From positions 23,670,622 to 23,734,621 of the forward strand of contig NC_133123.1 of NCBI RefSeq assembly GCF_033568475.1: a DNA stretch of 64,000 bases, written 5' to 3'. Below, piece by piece: positions 24,543-36,988 of this stretch (positions are counted from its first letter, which is position 1; every line of letters starts with the position of its first letter). The translations under genes and the position numbers were made by a program. This DNA is from Henckelia pumila. Lineage: Eukaryota > Streptophyta > Magnoliopsida > Lamiales > Gesneriaceae. The notes under the pieces were generated by a model. It was not told where the DNA came from. It saw only the letters and a program-made list of their open reading frames with translations, and searched no databases.

Positions 24543-25514
24543 GCCACACGAGGACTTGCATGTTGCAGGTCCTCATGTGGCCACTTTCTTTCTTTGTTTT
24601 TTTTGTTTTTGTTTTATTATTAATTATATAATTAGTAAATATTTTTGTAAATTCATTATTTATTTATATGATATTTTTTTTTCAAAATATCAAAATTTTA
24701 ATTTTAATTTTCGACTTTGATAATCAGCTACAAAATTATGAAGGAGGGAAAAATTAAAAATTTAATAGGTAAAAAATTAAATTGATTAAATATATTTGTT
24801 TGTGAGCAGTTATATTTATAAAAAATTGGTTAACATAAATAAAAATATTTTGATTAATTAAAATTTTGATTTAATATTAGTATTAATATTATGTTTTGAT
24901 TTTTTACTCAATTATTTTGTTAAAAAAATAAAAAAAAATCAAATCGGATTGATCGAGTTAGTCGGGTTCGAATTCACTATTTTTTAGACGATTTTGGTTC
25001 GGCTCGAGTTTGGGTTAAGAAATTTTTTAATAGTATTTTGCGTCAACCCAACCCAAACTTATCCGAATTGACTTCTCTATATCTGTTCATAGAACCGAGG
25101 GAGCTCCACAAACCCAAACGAATTAAAATAAGTCACTAATTGCGCTAACAAATTTTTTAATTAAATATATAATTTGTATTAAAAAAATATAATATAAAAT
25201 AAATTTAATCAAAATAAAATTATTTAGGTTAAATTTTTTAATAAATATAAAAAATTATTAAAAATTATTTAATCATTTTAATTTTTTTATCCATTAAATT
25301 TTTAATTTTTGTCTCTTTAATAATTTTTTAGTTGGTCATCAAAGTCGAAATTAAAATTTAATTTTTTTTTAAAAAATTATCATATTAATAACAAATAAAT
25401 AATGATTTTATAAAAATATTTACTAATTATATAATTATTTTTTTTTAAAAAAAAAAAAGAAAAAGAAAATGGCCACATGAGAATGTGCAACATGCAAGTT
25501 CAGTCTCCACGTGG
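24543..25514. repeat. long inverted repeat (about 0.97 kb) with arms of several hundred bp
   Basis: The left arm starts CCACACGAGG, CTTGCATGTTGCA, CATGTGGCCA. The right arm ends TGGCCACATG, TGCAACATGCAAG, CCACGTGG. Pairing continues inward through shared AT-rich blocks and words such as TCGACTTTGAT facing ATCAAAGTCGA. A central part of about 100-200 bp does not pair. In block B the tip of the left arm is missing and the right arm is split by a hAT MITE. It may be a fold-back element; arms are diverged. Confidence 0.6.
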
Positions 25515-26428
25515 TATACATGCAAATTGCAATTGCTGGCAGCGTCCGCCATCAGTAATTTTTGCAATTCTCCGCAACTTGCATTAAATTTGTAAATTTT
25601 TTATTTTTAAAAATTAATAATAAAAAACCCCATTTTATGTCAAAACGTGTTATTTTAATAATTCTTAATTATGCCTTTTAAGTTAGTCTTTACAAGTTAG
25701 TTAACTTCTCAGTTCTCACTAAATTCAAAGGTAATATTGGAATAGTGAAAATGACTTCGCCAAAAGTTAGTTAACGAATAGGATCTATTGCCTTATTAAT
25801 AATATATTAATAATTTTGTCAAAAAAATAATATATTGATAATATAGATTAATAGATATCATTTTTTATTTTAATTTCAATTTTAAAAATAATACTATTTA
25901 AAATAAAAATAAATATTTTAAAATTAATATAATTTCAGTTTTGATTAAAATAGATTTTAAAAAATTAAGTATTGTATATCAACTGTCGTATTGTTTTGTT
26001 TTGTTTTATTTTTAATATAAACTTTTTAATAAAACCTTAAATGGGCAAAGTGAGGGGTACACCACTATCACCGCATGCGTTAGACGTTTTGTGTGTGGTG
26101 GCCTGGTGGATGCTCTCAGGTGCATTTGTTAGACAAAAATTCGTATGCGATGGTTTGAGTTATTTTTTTTAGATGTGACTTTTAGATGTGTTATTTATTA
26201 AAAAATATTCTTTTTGTCTCATATATATTGTTTTCTTTGAATTTTCACACAAATTAAGAAAAATGTATTGGGAAAGCAAATTATATATAAATTTTCTATT
26301 TTATCTCTATTCAATGTATTAAAAAATGATTACACAATTTTCAAGGTGTAGTTAATCGGGGTATATTAGTAAAGAAGTGTAAAAAAATATTACTAAATAT
26401 GATATATGACTATATATTTGGGACAAAC

Positions 26429-26432
<4 letters not shown>
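25515..26432. other. AT-rich spacer of block A
   Basis: No gene is supported. It contains GCATGCGTTAGACGTTTTGT near 26075, shared with block B near 43848. From about 26110 it holds block A-specific sequence of unknown origin. Confidence 0.5.

Positions 26433-26436
<4 letters not shown>

Positions 26437-26474
<38 letters not shown>
26437..26474. repeat. (TA)n microsatellite
   Basis: A pure TA run directly next to the GTGAGACG-type dispersed repeat, within sequence unique to block A. Confidence 0.9.
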
Positions 26475-26476
<2 letters not shown>

Positions 26477-26545
26477 GTGAGACGGGTCAATTCTACTCAT
26501 ACTTATAATTATAAGTAATATTTTTGACATAAAATATAATATATA
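26475..26545. repeat. dispersed GTGAGACG-type repeat, copy 2 (partial)
   Basis: Begins CGTGAGACGGGTCAATTCTA after the TA run and keeps only the first half of the layout seen at 16425 and 32145. Confidence 0.5.
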
Positions 26546-26729
26546 TATATATATGAATAATGCTAGAGGTACAACATATATCGTGTACAACGATATTTAC
26601 AACAAATATATCGTGAGATTTTGATATTATATCGCGATATTTTACATTCAATTTATCATGAGATTTTGATAAATGAAATTTTTGTATTGGATTTTTTGTG
26701 TTGTACAAATTTGATTGTACATGTAGAAT

Positions 26730-26730
<1 letters not shown>

Positions 26731-26764
<34 letters not shown>
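26731..26764. repeat. (AT)n microsatellite
   Basis: A second AT run in block A. The matching position of block B near 43905-43926 has a shorter AT run. Confidence 0.85.
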
Positions 26765-26768
<4 letters not shown>

Positions 26769-27183
26769 GGATTAATTGAGATGAATTTATGAGTTGATGT
26801 GTCATTCAGATTATTAATGTGTAGTGCATGAATAGTAATTGATGTTAATAATCAACCATTAATTCAGATTTTATTAGTAAATTATTATCTGTACGGATAT
26901 TAGTAGAAGGAAAGAATCTAATAAAGCAATTCAAATTAATAAACAAAGGAAGTGTACTAAATTGTACGGAAAATAACTAAACTACTCAGCAATTTATATA
27001 CGCATGCACATATAGGCATGCACCCACAATAAATACAAATACCCAATACCAGATGGTATTCAATGGGGAATACCAAAGGAACTGATCACGTTGAAGACTA
27101 AATGGGAGGTATGTGGAACACCAAAGGGTGATGAGTTAAATAGAAAATTATTTATGCTTAGATAATAGATAATAATGATAATA

Positions 27184-27188
27184 TTATC

Positions 27189-27236
<48 letters not shown>

Positions 27237-27240
27237 TATT
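27184..27240. repeat. (TTA)n / (TTTA)n microsatellite
   Basis: About a dozen TTA units followed by TTTA units. Block B has only a few TTA units at the corresponding place near 44435. Confidence 0.85.
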
Positions 27241-27966
27241 TAATAATAGGTAAATCCCATAGAAAACTGATTTTGGTCATTAATGTGAGTGGACTAATAT
27301 ATCATTGGTTGTCTTTTCTATTTTATTTTTATTTTATTTTTATCAAAAAGAGCAAAATGATAATTTCACATGAAAAATTTTCCACTCTCTCCATTTTCTC
27401 CCACGTTTCTCAATCTCTCATACATCATTTTGTTAAATATTATTGCATAAATATCCTCTTAATTTAGTGGTTTTTTACAATAAATTTTCGCTATTAAGTA
27501 TCATTTAAATCATAATATTTAAATTAAAAGACCGTAACAACACAAAATATTTTCAAATAAATTAAATGTATTATGTTACTGTTGTGTGTGATTCGTTGGC
27601 TAGTTATTATTATATTAGATTAGAATAGAATAGAATAGATAGATTAGTAGATGAGAGATGATATGAACATGATAAGATCGATTTAGATAAGATTCATAGA
27701 GATTTTTATGTGCTTTTAATTAGAAATTAAGGTTTCGTTATTACTTTATTTTAAAATATAAAATTTCATCTCCCAAACTCAATTACCAAAACGAATTATA
27801 ATGTCATAATACTAAATATTTTGTATTTTTTAAAATCAATTACATTAATTTCCCCAAAAGAATCCTATATAATTTTTTTTTTCAAATATTCATATACAAA
27901 TACAACAATAACGTAAAAAAAATGATAATCGGTAAATAACTTTACGTAATTAAGTAATCGGCTATT

Positions 27967-28970
27967 TACGTAAATTTACAATGAAACTCACATATGTAAT
28001 AAGAAAAACTGTAATCACGTAAATTCACAATGAAAATCACATATTCATAGTAAAAAAAATATTTTAAAAATATTAATTGCATTTTAATTTTTTATTTGAA
28101 ATAGTTTATAACATAATGCTTAAATAAATTATTTAATTGAAGAGTCAAGTGTTAAACTAACATATTAATATATATTTAAAAATACTAACAGTATTTTTTT
28201 TTGAAAGAGTTCATAGTATACGAATAAATAAATAAAAAAACACATTAATCTTATATAATAATAATGAACGGGTAACCATGTAAATTCACAATGAAACTGA
28301 CATATTTATAATAGTAATAGATAATAGATAATAGATTTATTTAAAAGAGTTTACAGCATAATGCTTAAATAAATAGTTTAATTGAAGAGTCAAGTGTTAA
28401 ACTCACATATTTATATAGATACTTAAAAATACTAATAGTTTTTTTTTTTGAAAGAGTTCATAGTATACGAATAAATAAATGAAGAAAAAAAACATTAATT
28501 TTATATAATAATAATGAAAGGATAACCATGTAAATTCACAATGAAACTTAAAAATACTAATAGTATTTTTTTTTTTGAAAGAGTTCATAGTATACGAATA
28601 AATAAATGAAGAAAAAATACATTAATTTTATATAATAATAATGAAAGGGTAACCATGTAAATTCACAATAAAACTCACATATTTATAATAATAATAGATT
28701 TTGAAAGAGTTCATAGTATACGAATAAATAAATGAAGAAAAAACACATTAATTTTATATAATAATAATGAAAGGGTAACCATGTAAATTCACAATGAAAC
28801 TTAAAAATACTAATAGTATTTTTTTTGAAAGAGTTCATAGTATACGAATAAATAAATGAAGAAAAAACACATTAATTTTATATAATAATAATGAAAGGGT
28901 AACCATGTAAATTCACAATGAAACTCACATATTTATAATAATAAATAATAGATAATATATAATAGATATA
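27967..28970. repeat. minisatellite, unit about 125 bp, at the junction between duplicated blocks
   Basis: The phrase GAAAGAGTTCATAGTATACG recurs at about 28203, 28450, 28577, 28702 and 28827, with spacings of 247, 127, 125 and 125 bp. Each unit also holds TAAATTCACAATGAAAC and a poly-T tract. Degenerate copies reach back to about 27970, exactly where homology to block B stops. It lacks short conserved repeats with unique spacers, so it is not CRISPR-like. Confidence 0.85.
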
Positions 28971-28971
28971 T

Positions 28972-31340
28972 TATTGCTTTGAAAATTGATGTTAATAAAG
29001 CTTATGATCGCATAAACCAATGGATACAAATGATAAAGCTTTGTGTTTCTACTGTGACATATTCAATTAAAGTAAATGATAACTTAGTAGGGTCGATAAT
29101 TTCGGGGCGTGGTCTACGTCAAGGGTATGCACACAAGGATTGTCTACACTTATTGATAAGGCGGTTCGACGGGGTGAATTACATGGAACAAAAATTTGTC
29201 GTGGTGCTCCGGTAATATCACACTTACTCTTTGCCGATGATAGTTTTTTCTTCTTCAGAGCATCACCCGACGAATGCAACAAAATGAAACATATCCTTAC
29301 TACCTTTGAACAAGCGAGCGGACATGCAGTAAATTATGGGAAATCTGGAATTTTCTTCAGCCGAAATACTTCACAAAATGTGAAAGAAGCTTTATCGGGT
29401 ATTCTTGGAATCTCAAACCCATTACATACAGGCAAATATTTGGGGCTTCCATCTTTGATTGGTAGTAAGAAAAAGGCTGTCTTTAGCTACATTCGGGAAA
29501 GGCTTTGGGCAAGAATAAGTAACTGGAAAGGAAACTTTTTGTCTATGGCTGGACGTGATGTGTTACTTAAATCGGTGGCTCATGCTCTTCCAACTTATTG
29601 CATGAATTGTTTCTTGCTTCCTACTTCGTTACTCGATGAACTTCAAAAGATGATGAACTCTTTTTGGTGGGGATCCAAAGAAAATTGTGCACGGGGAATC
29701 CGATGGTTGTCATGGAATCGGCTGTGTATGCGAAAGAAACATGGTGGATTGGGTTATCGCAATTTAGAAGGATATAACCTTGCCATGCTTGGTAAGCAAG
29801 GCTGGAAACTCATTTCAGCCCCCGATGCTCTATCATCTCGAATTCTCAAAGCTAAATATTTTTCAAAAACTGACTTTTTAAATGCAAGCTTAGGATCAAA
29901 TCCTAGCTTCATTTGGAGAAGCATCTGGAGCTCACAAGCAATTCTGCGGTGAGGAACACGCTGGAAAATCAGCAATGAAACATCGGTTGTCATTGATCGG
30001 GATCCTTGGCTGCGAGACTCGGACAATTTTTATATTCAAACAACACTTGCTGCTGAACATTCTTCTCATACGGTTAACACTTTGATAGACTTAAACTCTC
30101 AAAAATGGAATCTCTCATTGATCCATGATATCCTTCAGCTTAGAGATATCAAGGAAATTATGAAAATACCTTTGCCATCGGATACTATAGAGGATTCACG
30201 AGTGTGGCATTTCAGTCGAGATGGCTGCTACACAGTCAAATCTGGTTATAATCTACTCATGGGAGATATGACAGCAGCCTCTGGGACACAAATGATATCG
30301 GGTACGTGGCATCGCTTATGGAAAATTCAGGTACCACCTAAAATTAAATTCTTTCTATGGCGTGCTGTGAGAAATTATATACCATGTCGTCAAATTTTGC
30401 AACGTCGAGGTATTGATGTCCCTTCTTGTTGTGTGCTCTGTGGAAATGGAATTGAAAATACTTGGCGTTTATTTGTTGATTGTGCATATGCAAAAAATTG
30501 TTGGAATTTATTGAACTTGCTGCCTTTTGTGAATGAAATCGCGCTTACTTCGGAATCTTTTGCGCATTGGTTTTTTGGCTTCTTGGGCAGATCTTCATCC
30601 CAGGTAATAACTATTCTAAGTATGACGTTATGGAGTATATGGAAATATCGAAATGACAAGCTTTGGAGCTAAGCTTCTGTACCTGCATCTCTTAATATTT
30701 CTTTAGCTTCGGATCTTTTACAACAGTGGCTTCATGCTCGAGAACCTAATCAGAATCCATATATCCTGCCATCCGCTACAGTGATTATTGAAAATGATGA
30801 AAAAGTTACTTGGAAGAGGCCGAGTGAGGGATGGATGAAATGCAACGTTGACGCTGCTATTTTCAACGAAACTAATTCAATCGGATATGCAGCCGCTATT
30901 CGGGATTCCAATGGAGAATTGATGATGTGCAGGATGGAGAATTACCAGGGCTTACTAGATACACGCGAAGCTGAAGCAAAGGCGCTGCTCGAAGCTATTA
31001 TGTGGGCTATCTCGTTGGAGATTCAATATGTCGTATTTGAGACAGATTCTAAGTTGGTGGTTGATGCGATATTTTCAAATCAAATAGATCGAAGTGAGTT
31101 TGAAACATTAATTGGAGAATGTCGTTGCTACTTTCTCAGAGAAACAAATTTCAAGCTTCAATTTGTGCGAAGACAAGCGAATATGGTAGCTCATTTACTT
31201 GCTAGGACGACCAATTCTCATGTTAGTCCTTGTATTTTTTATGATGCCCCTTTTTTTATTATGGATGTACTAATCTCGGATTGTAATAACTCTTTGATAG
31301 TTGAATAAAATCTCAGTTTTGTGGGTTCAAAAAAAAAAAT
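28972..31340 (+). mobile_element. truncated L1-type LINE (RT, zf-RVT, RNase H) with poly-A tail
   Basis: A 5'-truncated plant L1 retroposon. The fragment starts in the reverse transcriptase (KIDVNKAYDR), with internal deletions before WIQMIKLCVS and after GRGLRQG. It continues with the catalytic segment SHLLFADDSFFFF near 29220-29255, then GKYLGLPSLIG and the thumb-like region up to a stop near 29950. The zinc-binding region follows (VWHFSRDGCYTVKSGY, PPKIKFFLWRA, CVLCG, 30170-30460), with a stop near 30670. A complete-looking RNase H domain comes last (KCNVDAAIF, EAEAKALLEA, ETDSKLVVDA, VRRQANMVAHLLAR). The 3' end has a poly-A run at 31328-31339. At least two stops and internal deletions make it inactive. 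It lies between the two duplicated blocks. Confidence 0.92.
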
Positions 31341-31643
31341 TCCCTAAATAATTTAATATCTACATATTAATTCAATTTTAATTAAAGGAAATATATGTGA
31401 CTACAAATATAAATCTCTTAAGATAACTGTTTTTCTAACAACCTTAAAATAACTTTTTCTTTTCAAAATATTGCATTTTCTTATTTCGAAAGACATTCTA
31501 ACTTTATTATTATTTTTATATCAATTCAATGTTTAGTTCTATTAAATTGAATTATTTATAACTTATTTCTTGTTTTAGCTGGATAATCACCTTCTCCTTG
31601 TTGCAAAACTCGTCTAAATGCCCGAAGCCACAATTATGGTTTT

Positions 31644-31810
31644 GGTCCCGAGTGATATTAAAAGCCAGACCAAAAAAGCATGTTTGAATGGTCATTTAAG
31701 TACTTAAAAATCACTTTTTAAGTCAAATTTAAAGCGTTTTCAAAAGCCCAAAATTAGAACTTAAAAAAATACTTTTTAAAAAAAAATATATGAAATCCAA
31801 ACGGACTCTT
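31644..31810. mobile_element. block B-specific MITE-like insertion
   Basis: Block A reads straight from GGTTTT to TATATAAAAACC, while block B has about 167 extra bp. The insert contains GCATGTTTGAATGG on the left and CCAAACGGACTC on the right, weakly inverted, and AGTACTTAAAAATCAC/ACTTTTTAAG words. No clear target duplication is seen. Superfamily is uncertain, perhaps hAT-like. Confidence 0.45.
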
Positions 31811-32144
31811 TATATGTAAAAACCAACCATCAAAAAATATATTTCAAGCCAAGATGGTGAATGATCATTCAATTTGAATTTTTGGAAAACAAAATTTATT
31901 TATAATATACCATTGTGTTAAGACGGGTTAATAGGACAGACCAACCCACAATTCGTCGTTTGACGAGTGAGACGAGTGGATTTGTCATTTTGGTTAATAA
32001 ACTTAGGGCTGATCAAAATTTTTCAATAACCGTCCAAACCGACCGCACCGTATCACACCACACGATAACGCACTGTTTTTTCATTTTTTTTAAATAACCG
32101 CAATAAATCAATCCAACGAATTTAATTATTTTTTAGTTGAGTAA

Positions 32145-32310
32145 CACTCTTGTAAGACGGTCTTATCTGTGAAACGGGTCAATTCTACCCATATTTATAA
32201 TAATAAGTAATACTTTTGACATAAATTGTAATACTTTTTAATGGATAACCCATATAAAAGATCCGTCTCATAAATATGACCCTTGAGACTGTCTTATAGA
32301 AGTTTTTGCC
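32145..32310. repeat. dispersed GTGAGACG-type repeat, copy 3 (block B)
   Basis: This is the block B counterpart of the copy at 16425, with GTGAAACGGGTCAATTCTAC at its start and CTTGAGACTGTCTTA at its end. The outer parts are inverted: AAGACGGTCTTA near 32154 faces TAAGACAGTCTC at the far end on the complement. Confidence 0.5.
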
Positions 32311-32675
32311 TTTTTAGTTATATATTATGCAGGTGGATGCCAGTGAATGCTCGACCGCTGTTTTGTAGAGTGGGCCGATCAGATATCGACCCAATCTTAT
32401 TATATTAGATGTGAGGGTAGACACGATAGACCAGTCCATTTTGGACCGTGATCAACTCTATTTAAGCCTTGTTTGTTGTTTCGACCCCGAATTGCCTTAT
32501 CGTCCAGATTTGTACGGAGAAAAGGTCGCCCTGTAAGTAAGAAAACCGTTCTGGCACTAGCCATAAAATATTTCCTTTCAATTTCGAGAAAGACGATGTT
32601 GCCAACCACCAAGTACACAGAATCCCACGTGCACAAAAGTTAACAAACTTGCGGCGAGTTCAACTTTGTGTGAAA

Positions 32676-35600
32676 ATGGAGGAGACCTTCTTGTGGGACA
32701 TTTGGGTAGAAGAATCGCTCACTAAACTCGAATCTCTCAAGCTCATGCGTTCGCTTAGACCCATTCATCTCCCCAATGTTGTCACCGATCGATCTAGCTT
32801 CAACTCTGGCTCAATTGCAAATTCTTCGCGTAATCTTGATCGAGGTTTTCGATTTTTTTATGGCCCACAAAAATGGGACAGAGCTTCCGTTGAAGCCAAC
32901 ATTTCTGAAGCCACGTTTCGGAAATGGCTTCATGATATCCCCAGTGCTGGTTAGATTACTTGTTTTGAGGCTTTTTATTTGGTTCCTTTCGATTTGGTTT
33001 GGAAAGATTTGGTCTTGTCGGTTTATGGTGCCGCTTTATTGTTTTTTTGTTTCTTGTTTTTTGTTTTTTGGTGCGATTACTGTACGTTTGAGTGTGTTTG
33101 TATAGGAAGAAGTCTATTTTTAGTTTAGACTCTAGCATTACTCGTGCGGAGATTTTACAAGAATCTAACATTTATTACAATTGTTGGTTAGAAAGATCGA
33201 GTTTTGTGCTTTGTTTACGTATTTCTACATTATGTTCTAGCTGGTTGTCAATGAATTTGCGATTGCCAACTTTATTTAACGGGATTAAATTTTGAAATAA
33301 GAGGGAAATGTACACATGGAGATGATGAAAAAATCTTGATCTAACTATCTACTTCAGTCAACATCCTTTCGTTTTTCTTCCATTTACTTTCATAGGGGAT
33401 GACAATGAAGTTGAAAGTGGAAGAGATGGAAAGCTTAAGAAGCTGATTGTCTTCTCTGGAAATGATTACTTGGGATTGAGTTCGCATCCTACAGTCATCG
33501 ATGCAGCTAGTAAGACACGTATAGTTTGGTCAGTCAATTTCATGCATTTTAACTTTACTGTGGATGCTACTGATGAAAGGTTTTTCCGGTATTGATGTTG
33601 ATGTTTTCTGATTATACAGGCAGCTTGGGAGCATGGAATGGGTCCTAGAGGTTCTGCTTTGATATGTGGATATACGTGTTACCATAGGTTACTGGAATCA
33701 TCATTGGCGGACTTGAAAAGAAAAGAGGTGCCATTTTCTCGGCCTTGACATTAAATCGATAATTCTTTTATTTTACTTATGTTTAGATTGAACAAAGATC
33801 TTTTACCTTGTACATCAGGGCTGTTTTATGCATTTCAACTATTTATGGTTTTAGTAGAAGCAAGTCTGTTTTGCCTTTCTGCTGACGGGAAATATGTTGT
33901 CTTGATTGTCAAAAAGCTAACTCAAACTTCATTTCTTTAAATTTGTGATTTGCCTCTCACCATTGGCTGATTGAAAACGTGAACCTTTACTCTCAAAGTT
34001 TTGGAGCTAAACATTATTATTTTTTGTTGTGGAAGTAGAAATTATTGATTCGGGCACTTGAAGTAACTTTGAATACAAAAATACATAGTTTTAAAATTAC
34101 TTCATGAACAGAGCTTTTCAAATTACTATTTTGCATACTGATTCACTGTTGTTCTAATGTTATATTAGGATTGCCTTCTTTGTCCAACAGGCTTTTCAGC
34201 CAACATGGCCTTTATGACAGCAGTTGGAAGTGTTAGTTTGCTCATAGCAGGAACCAAACCTTCAAAAGATGACAAGGTTGCTATATTTTCTGATGCCCTG
34301 AACCATGCATCAATAATTGATGGTATTCGCCTTGCTGAGAAACAAGGAAGTGCCGTGACCTTCGTCTACAGGCATTGTGATATGAGCCATCTCGATGCGT
34401 TATTGTAGGTTATTGATTCTGCCATTCCTTTTGCCTAATTATTCTCCTTTTCAATGGGGTTTTACGCTGATAGTTGATTTTATGATCCAACAGGTCAAAT
34501 TGTTCTATGAAGAAAAGAGTTGTTCTAACTGATAGGTTCGTTAAATTCCTGCTATTAAATTTGAAAATCCCAGCTGCTTGTGTGAATTTTTCTCTAAACT
34601 ATTGAATGTTAATATCTGTTAGAGCTATATTAATTGTCTCTGATGGAAAATACCCTCCAGTTATAAGTACAGCTTCTTCAGAAAAATCCTTACCCTTGCT
34701 ATGCTTAACAAGCTAGAAGTAATACAATGATTACATGCAGATATTTGCAACTTTTCTGCCACTTTCTGTAATGCATGAACATGATGTAAAATAATGCAAA
34801 TTAGAAACGGGTTTTCTGTCATTACTGCTGTCCAACATTGATTTATTGGTTTAACCCTGTAATTCTGAGTGATATCACAAATTTCTCACTCCCAAACTAA
34901 CTTTTTTTTGTAAAGAATGGTGGGATTTTATACGTCTGAATTGTTTTGTTTCGAAATTTTGCGATACTAAGTTCCTTGTTATGACCTGTGGATAAAGTTG
35001 ACTTTATGACTATTTCATGAGTATCTCTTAGTGAATACAAATTTCATCCATGAATTTTATTTGAACTAATGTATATGGAATGAAGTAGAAAGTTATTTTA
35101 TCCTTTTTTGTCCAAATATCAGACTTCTGGTCCCGAGAAAGAAACCTGGAAGGAAAAGATGTTTAATTTAACACTGCAACTCCCGTGATCCTTGATACAT
35201 AAATTCCCATGTTTCCTCCTGTGATAACCCTCTATGTAACTTGGAGAAATTAATTTTGTCTAATCTGCCAGCTTGTTTAGCATGGATGGGAGACTTTGCA
35301 CCTATGACCGAGCTTGCAAAACTTCGTAAAAAGCATGGATTTCTTCTGGTAATTGATGATGTAAGTTCTGACCTGTTGTCATTTCAAAAACATTTTCCAT
35401 TATAAAAGATTGCTTGAGGAAAGCAGCGGTGAAACTTCAGTCTCTTGCGATTGCTCTTTACTGATTTGGTTTTACATTATAGCTGCTAACGTATTTTCAA
35501 ACTTATGGATGCATACGAATGTATTATGTTTTAGCTAAACCATCACTTACATATGTAGGCTCATGCAACATTTGTTTGCGGGAAAACTGGTGGTGGAGCA

Positions 35601-36988
35601 GCTGAAAAGTTCGATTGTGAAACATGCGTCGACATTTGCATTGGCACTCTGAGTAAAGCAGCGGGATGCCATGGTGGATTCATAGCATGCAGGTAAGGTG
35701 ACAGACAAACATCAATCAATTATAAGGCTCATCTAGATATTCTCTGCCAATATTTAGCTTGAATTTTTACTCTACTCCGAGTAATATATGATACTTTGCA
35801 TTTAATTAGACTTGTTTCGCCGATGACGTGTAGCCCATCTGGCACCAAAGTCCCAAGTGTGGGACGAGGTTTCCCCCATCTCAAGAAAAAAATAGACTTG
35901 TTTCAAAGTTGTTATGTTCTTATATTTTCAACTCTTCTGGTAGTAAGACAATTAGTTCGTTTTGCTGTCTTACCTAACACGGCTACCTTTGTAGTAAATC
36001 ATTTAAAAATGACTGACTTGATTTACGTGCTTGTTGGCAGCAAAAAATGGAAACTGCTAATTCAATCCCGGGGTCGTTCTTTTATATTTTCAACTTCAGC
36101 ACCAGTTCCCATTGCTGCCGCAGCCCATGGTTACTCTTACTTTCTATTGCTAGAATTTTTTATTTCCTGGTTTTTCAATTATGTTATTCTTGATGAGGTG
36201 AGGAAAATTTACCTTTTGAAAAATGTTAAACATTTAAATTATCAGCCCAGATATTTCAGATGCTCGTGTTCCTCCTATACAACGGACAAATTTGTACACC
36301 AAAGAACAATTTTATTCTTGTAGTACACCCACACCCTGGATAATGCCTCCTGTCACGAGTTTTACGAAACCACGGTTCACTCATAATGGCTACAAGCCTA
36401 AAACTTGGGATATACTCAGAAAGAGTGGTGAGGGACTTCTTTTACACATGCCTCATCGCCTTTTCTTCTGTGGTTTGTCCCACTTATGCAGCCGCTGTTG
36501 TTGTGGCAAAAAACGAGTCTTGGCGTAGGCAAGCTATCTTGAACCGCGTCCAAGAATTCCGTGCTTTGACAGGAATTTCAGTAGTGAGTCACATCATATC
36601 AATTGTTGTCGGAAGTGAAGACAAGGCCCTCCAAGCTAGCAGGTAATTCGTGTTATCTTCCGGTCTTTCTTCATGTTTTCGCGATACGTAGAATGGCTGA
36701 TCAAACATCTTGAATCAAGCATCTTTTAAAACTTGGTTTCCACATAACTGCAATCAGGCCTCCTACAGTGTCCCCAAATTCTTGCAGGTTTGTGGTCGTA
36801 CTGAGAAAACTGCTACGTTGAGCTCAAATTATTGACGATTCTTGATTTTCTCTGGTTTCAGGTTAAGGGTAACTCTTAGTGCAGCGCACACCAAGGATGA
36901 TTTGATAAAGCTCACGAGTGCACTGTCTCAATGCATTAGTTTCAAAGAGGTTGAAGTATGTTGCCCAAGTTGCTACTCCAAACTCTAA
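32676..36988 (+). pseudogene. KAPA synthase copy B, decayed duplicate of BIOF
   Basis: All 11 exons of copy A are present in order: 32676-32949, 33396-33514, 33620-33727, 34169-34404, 34494-34535, 35272-35360, 35559-35692, 36041-36129, 36492-36642, 36720-36788 and 36862-36988. Exon 1 has an in-frame 6-bp loss (LPLP to LP). Three lesions are visible. The GC donor of intron 2 has become AC (33515). Exon 6 has one extra G (ATGGGAGAC against ATGGAGAC), shifting the frame ahead of the catalytic lysine. The acceptor of exon 10 has changed from CAG-G to CAAG, moving the splice by one base. PLP-site motifs and the SKL end are still readable, so decay is recent. A truncated protein of about 280 residues without the lysine would be the best possible product. 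Confidence 0.88.

Larger units (their letters stand above)
15875..27966. repeat. tandem segmental duplication, block A
   Basis: Sequence from about 15875 (AATAATTTAATATCT) to about 27966 (AATTAAGTAATCGGC) recurs in the same order and orientation at about 31344-44838. Homology covers promoter, exons, introns, a shared LTR and the AT-rich spacer; exon 4 of BIOF differs by a single silent base. Block A has its own extra sequence near 26110-26735 and near 24310-24600, the latter deleted in block B. The breakpoints are read by eye. Confidence 0.88.

Noticed and set aside
27967-28970. CRISPR-like array
   Set aside because: The repeat unit is about 125 bp with no unique spacers, and the host is a plant. 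It is a minisatellite.
29067-29282. 71-residue minus-strand frame
   Set aside because: It is antisense to the reverse transcriptase of the LINE.
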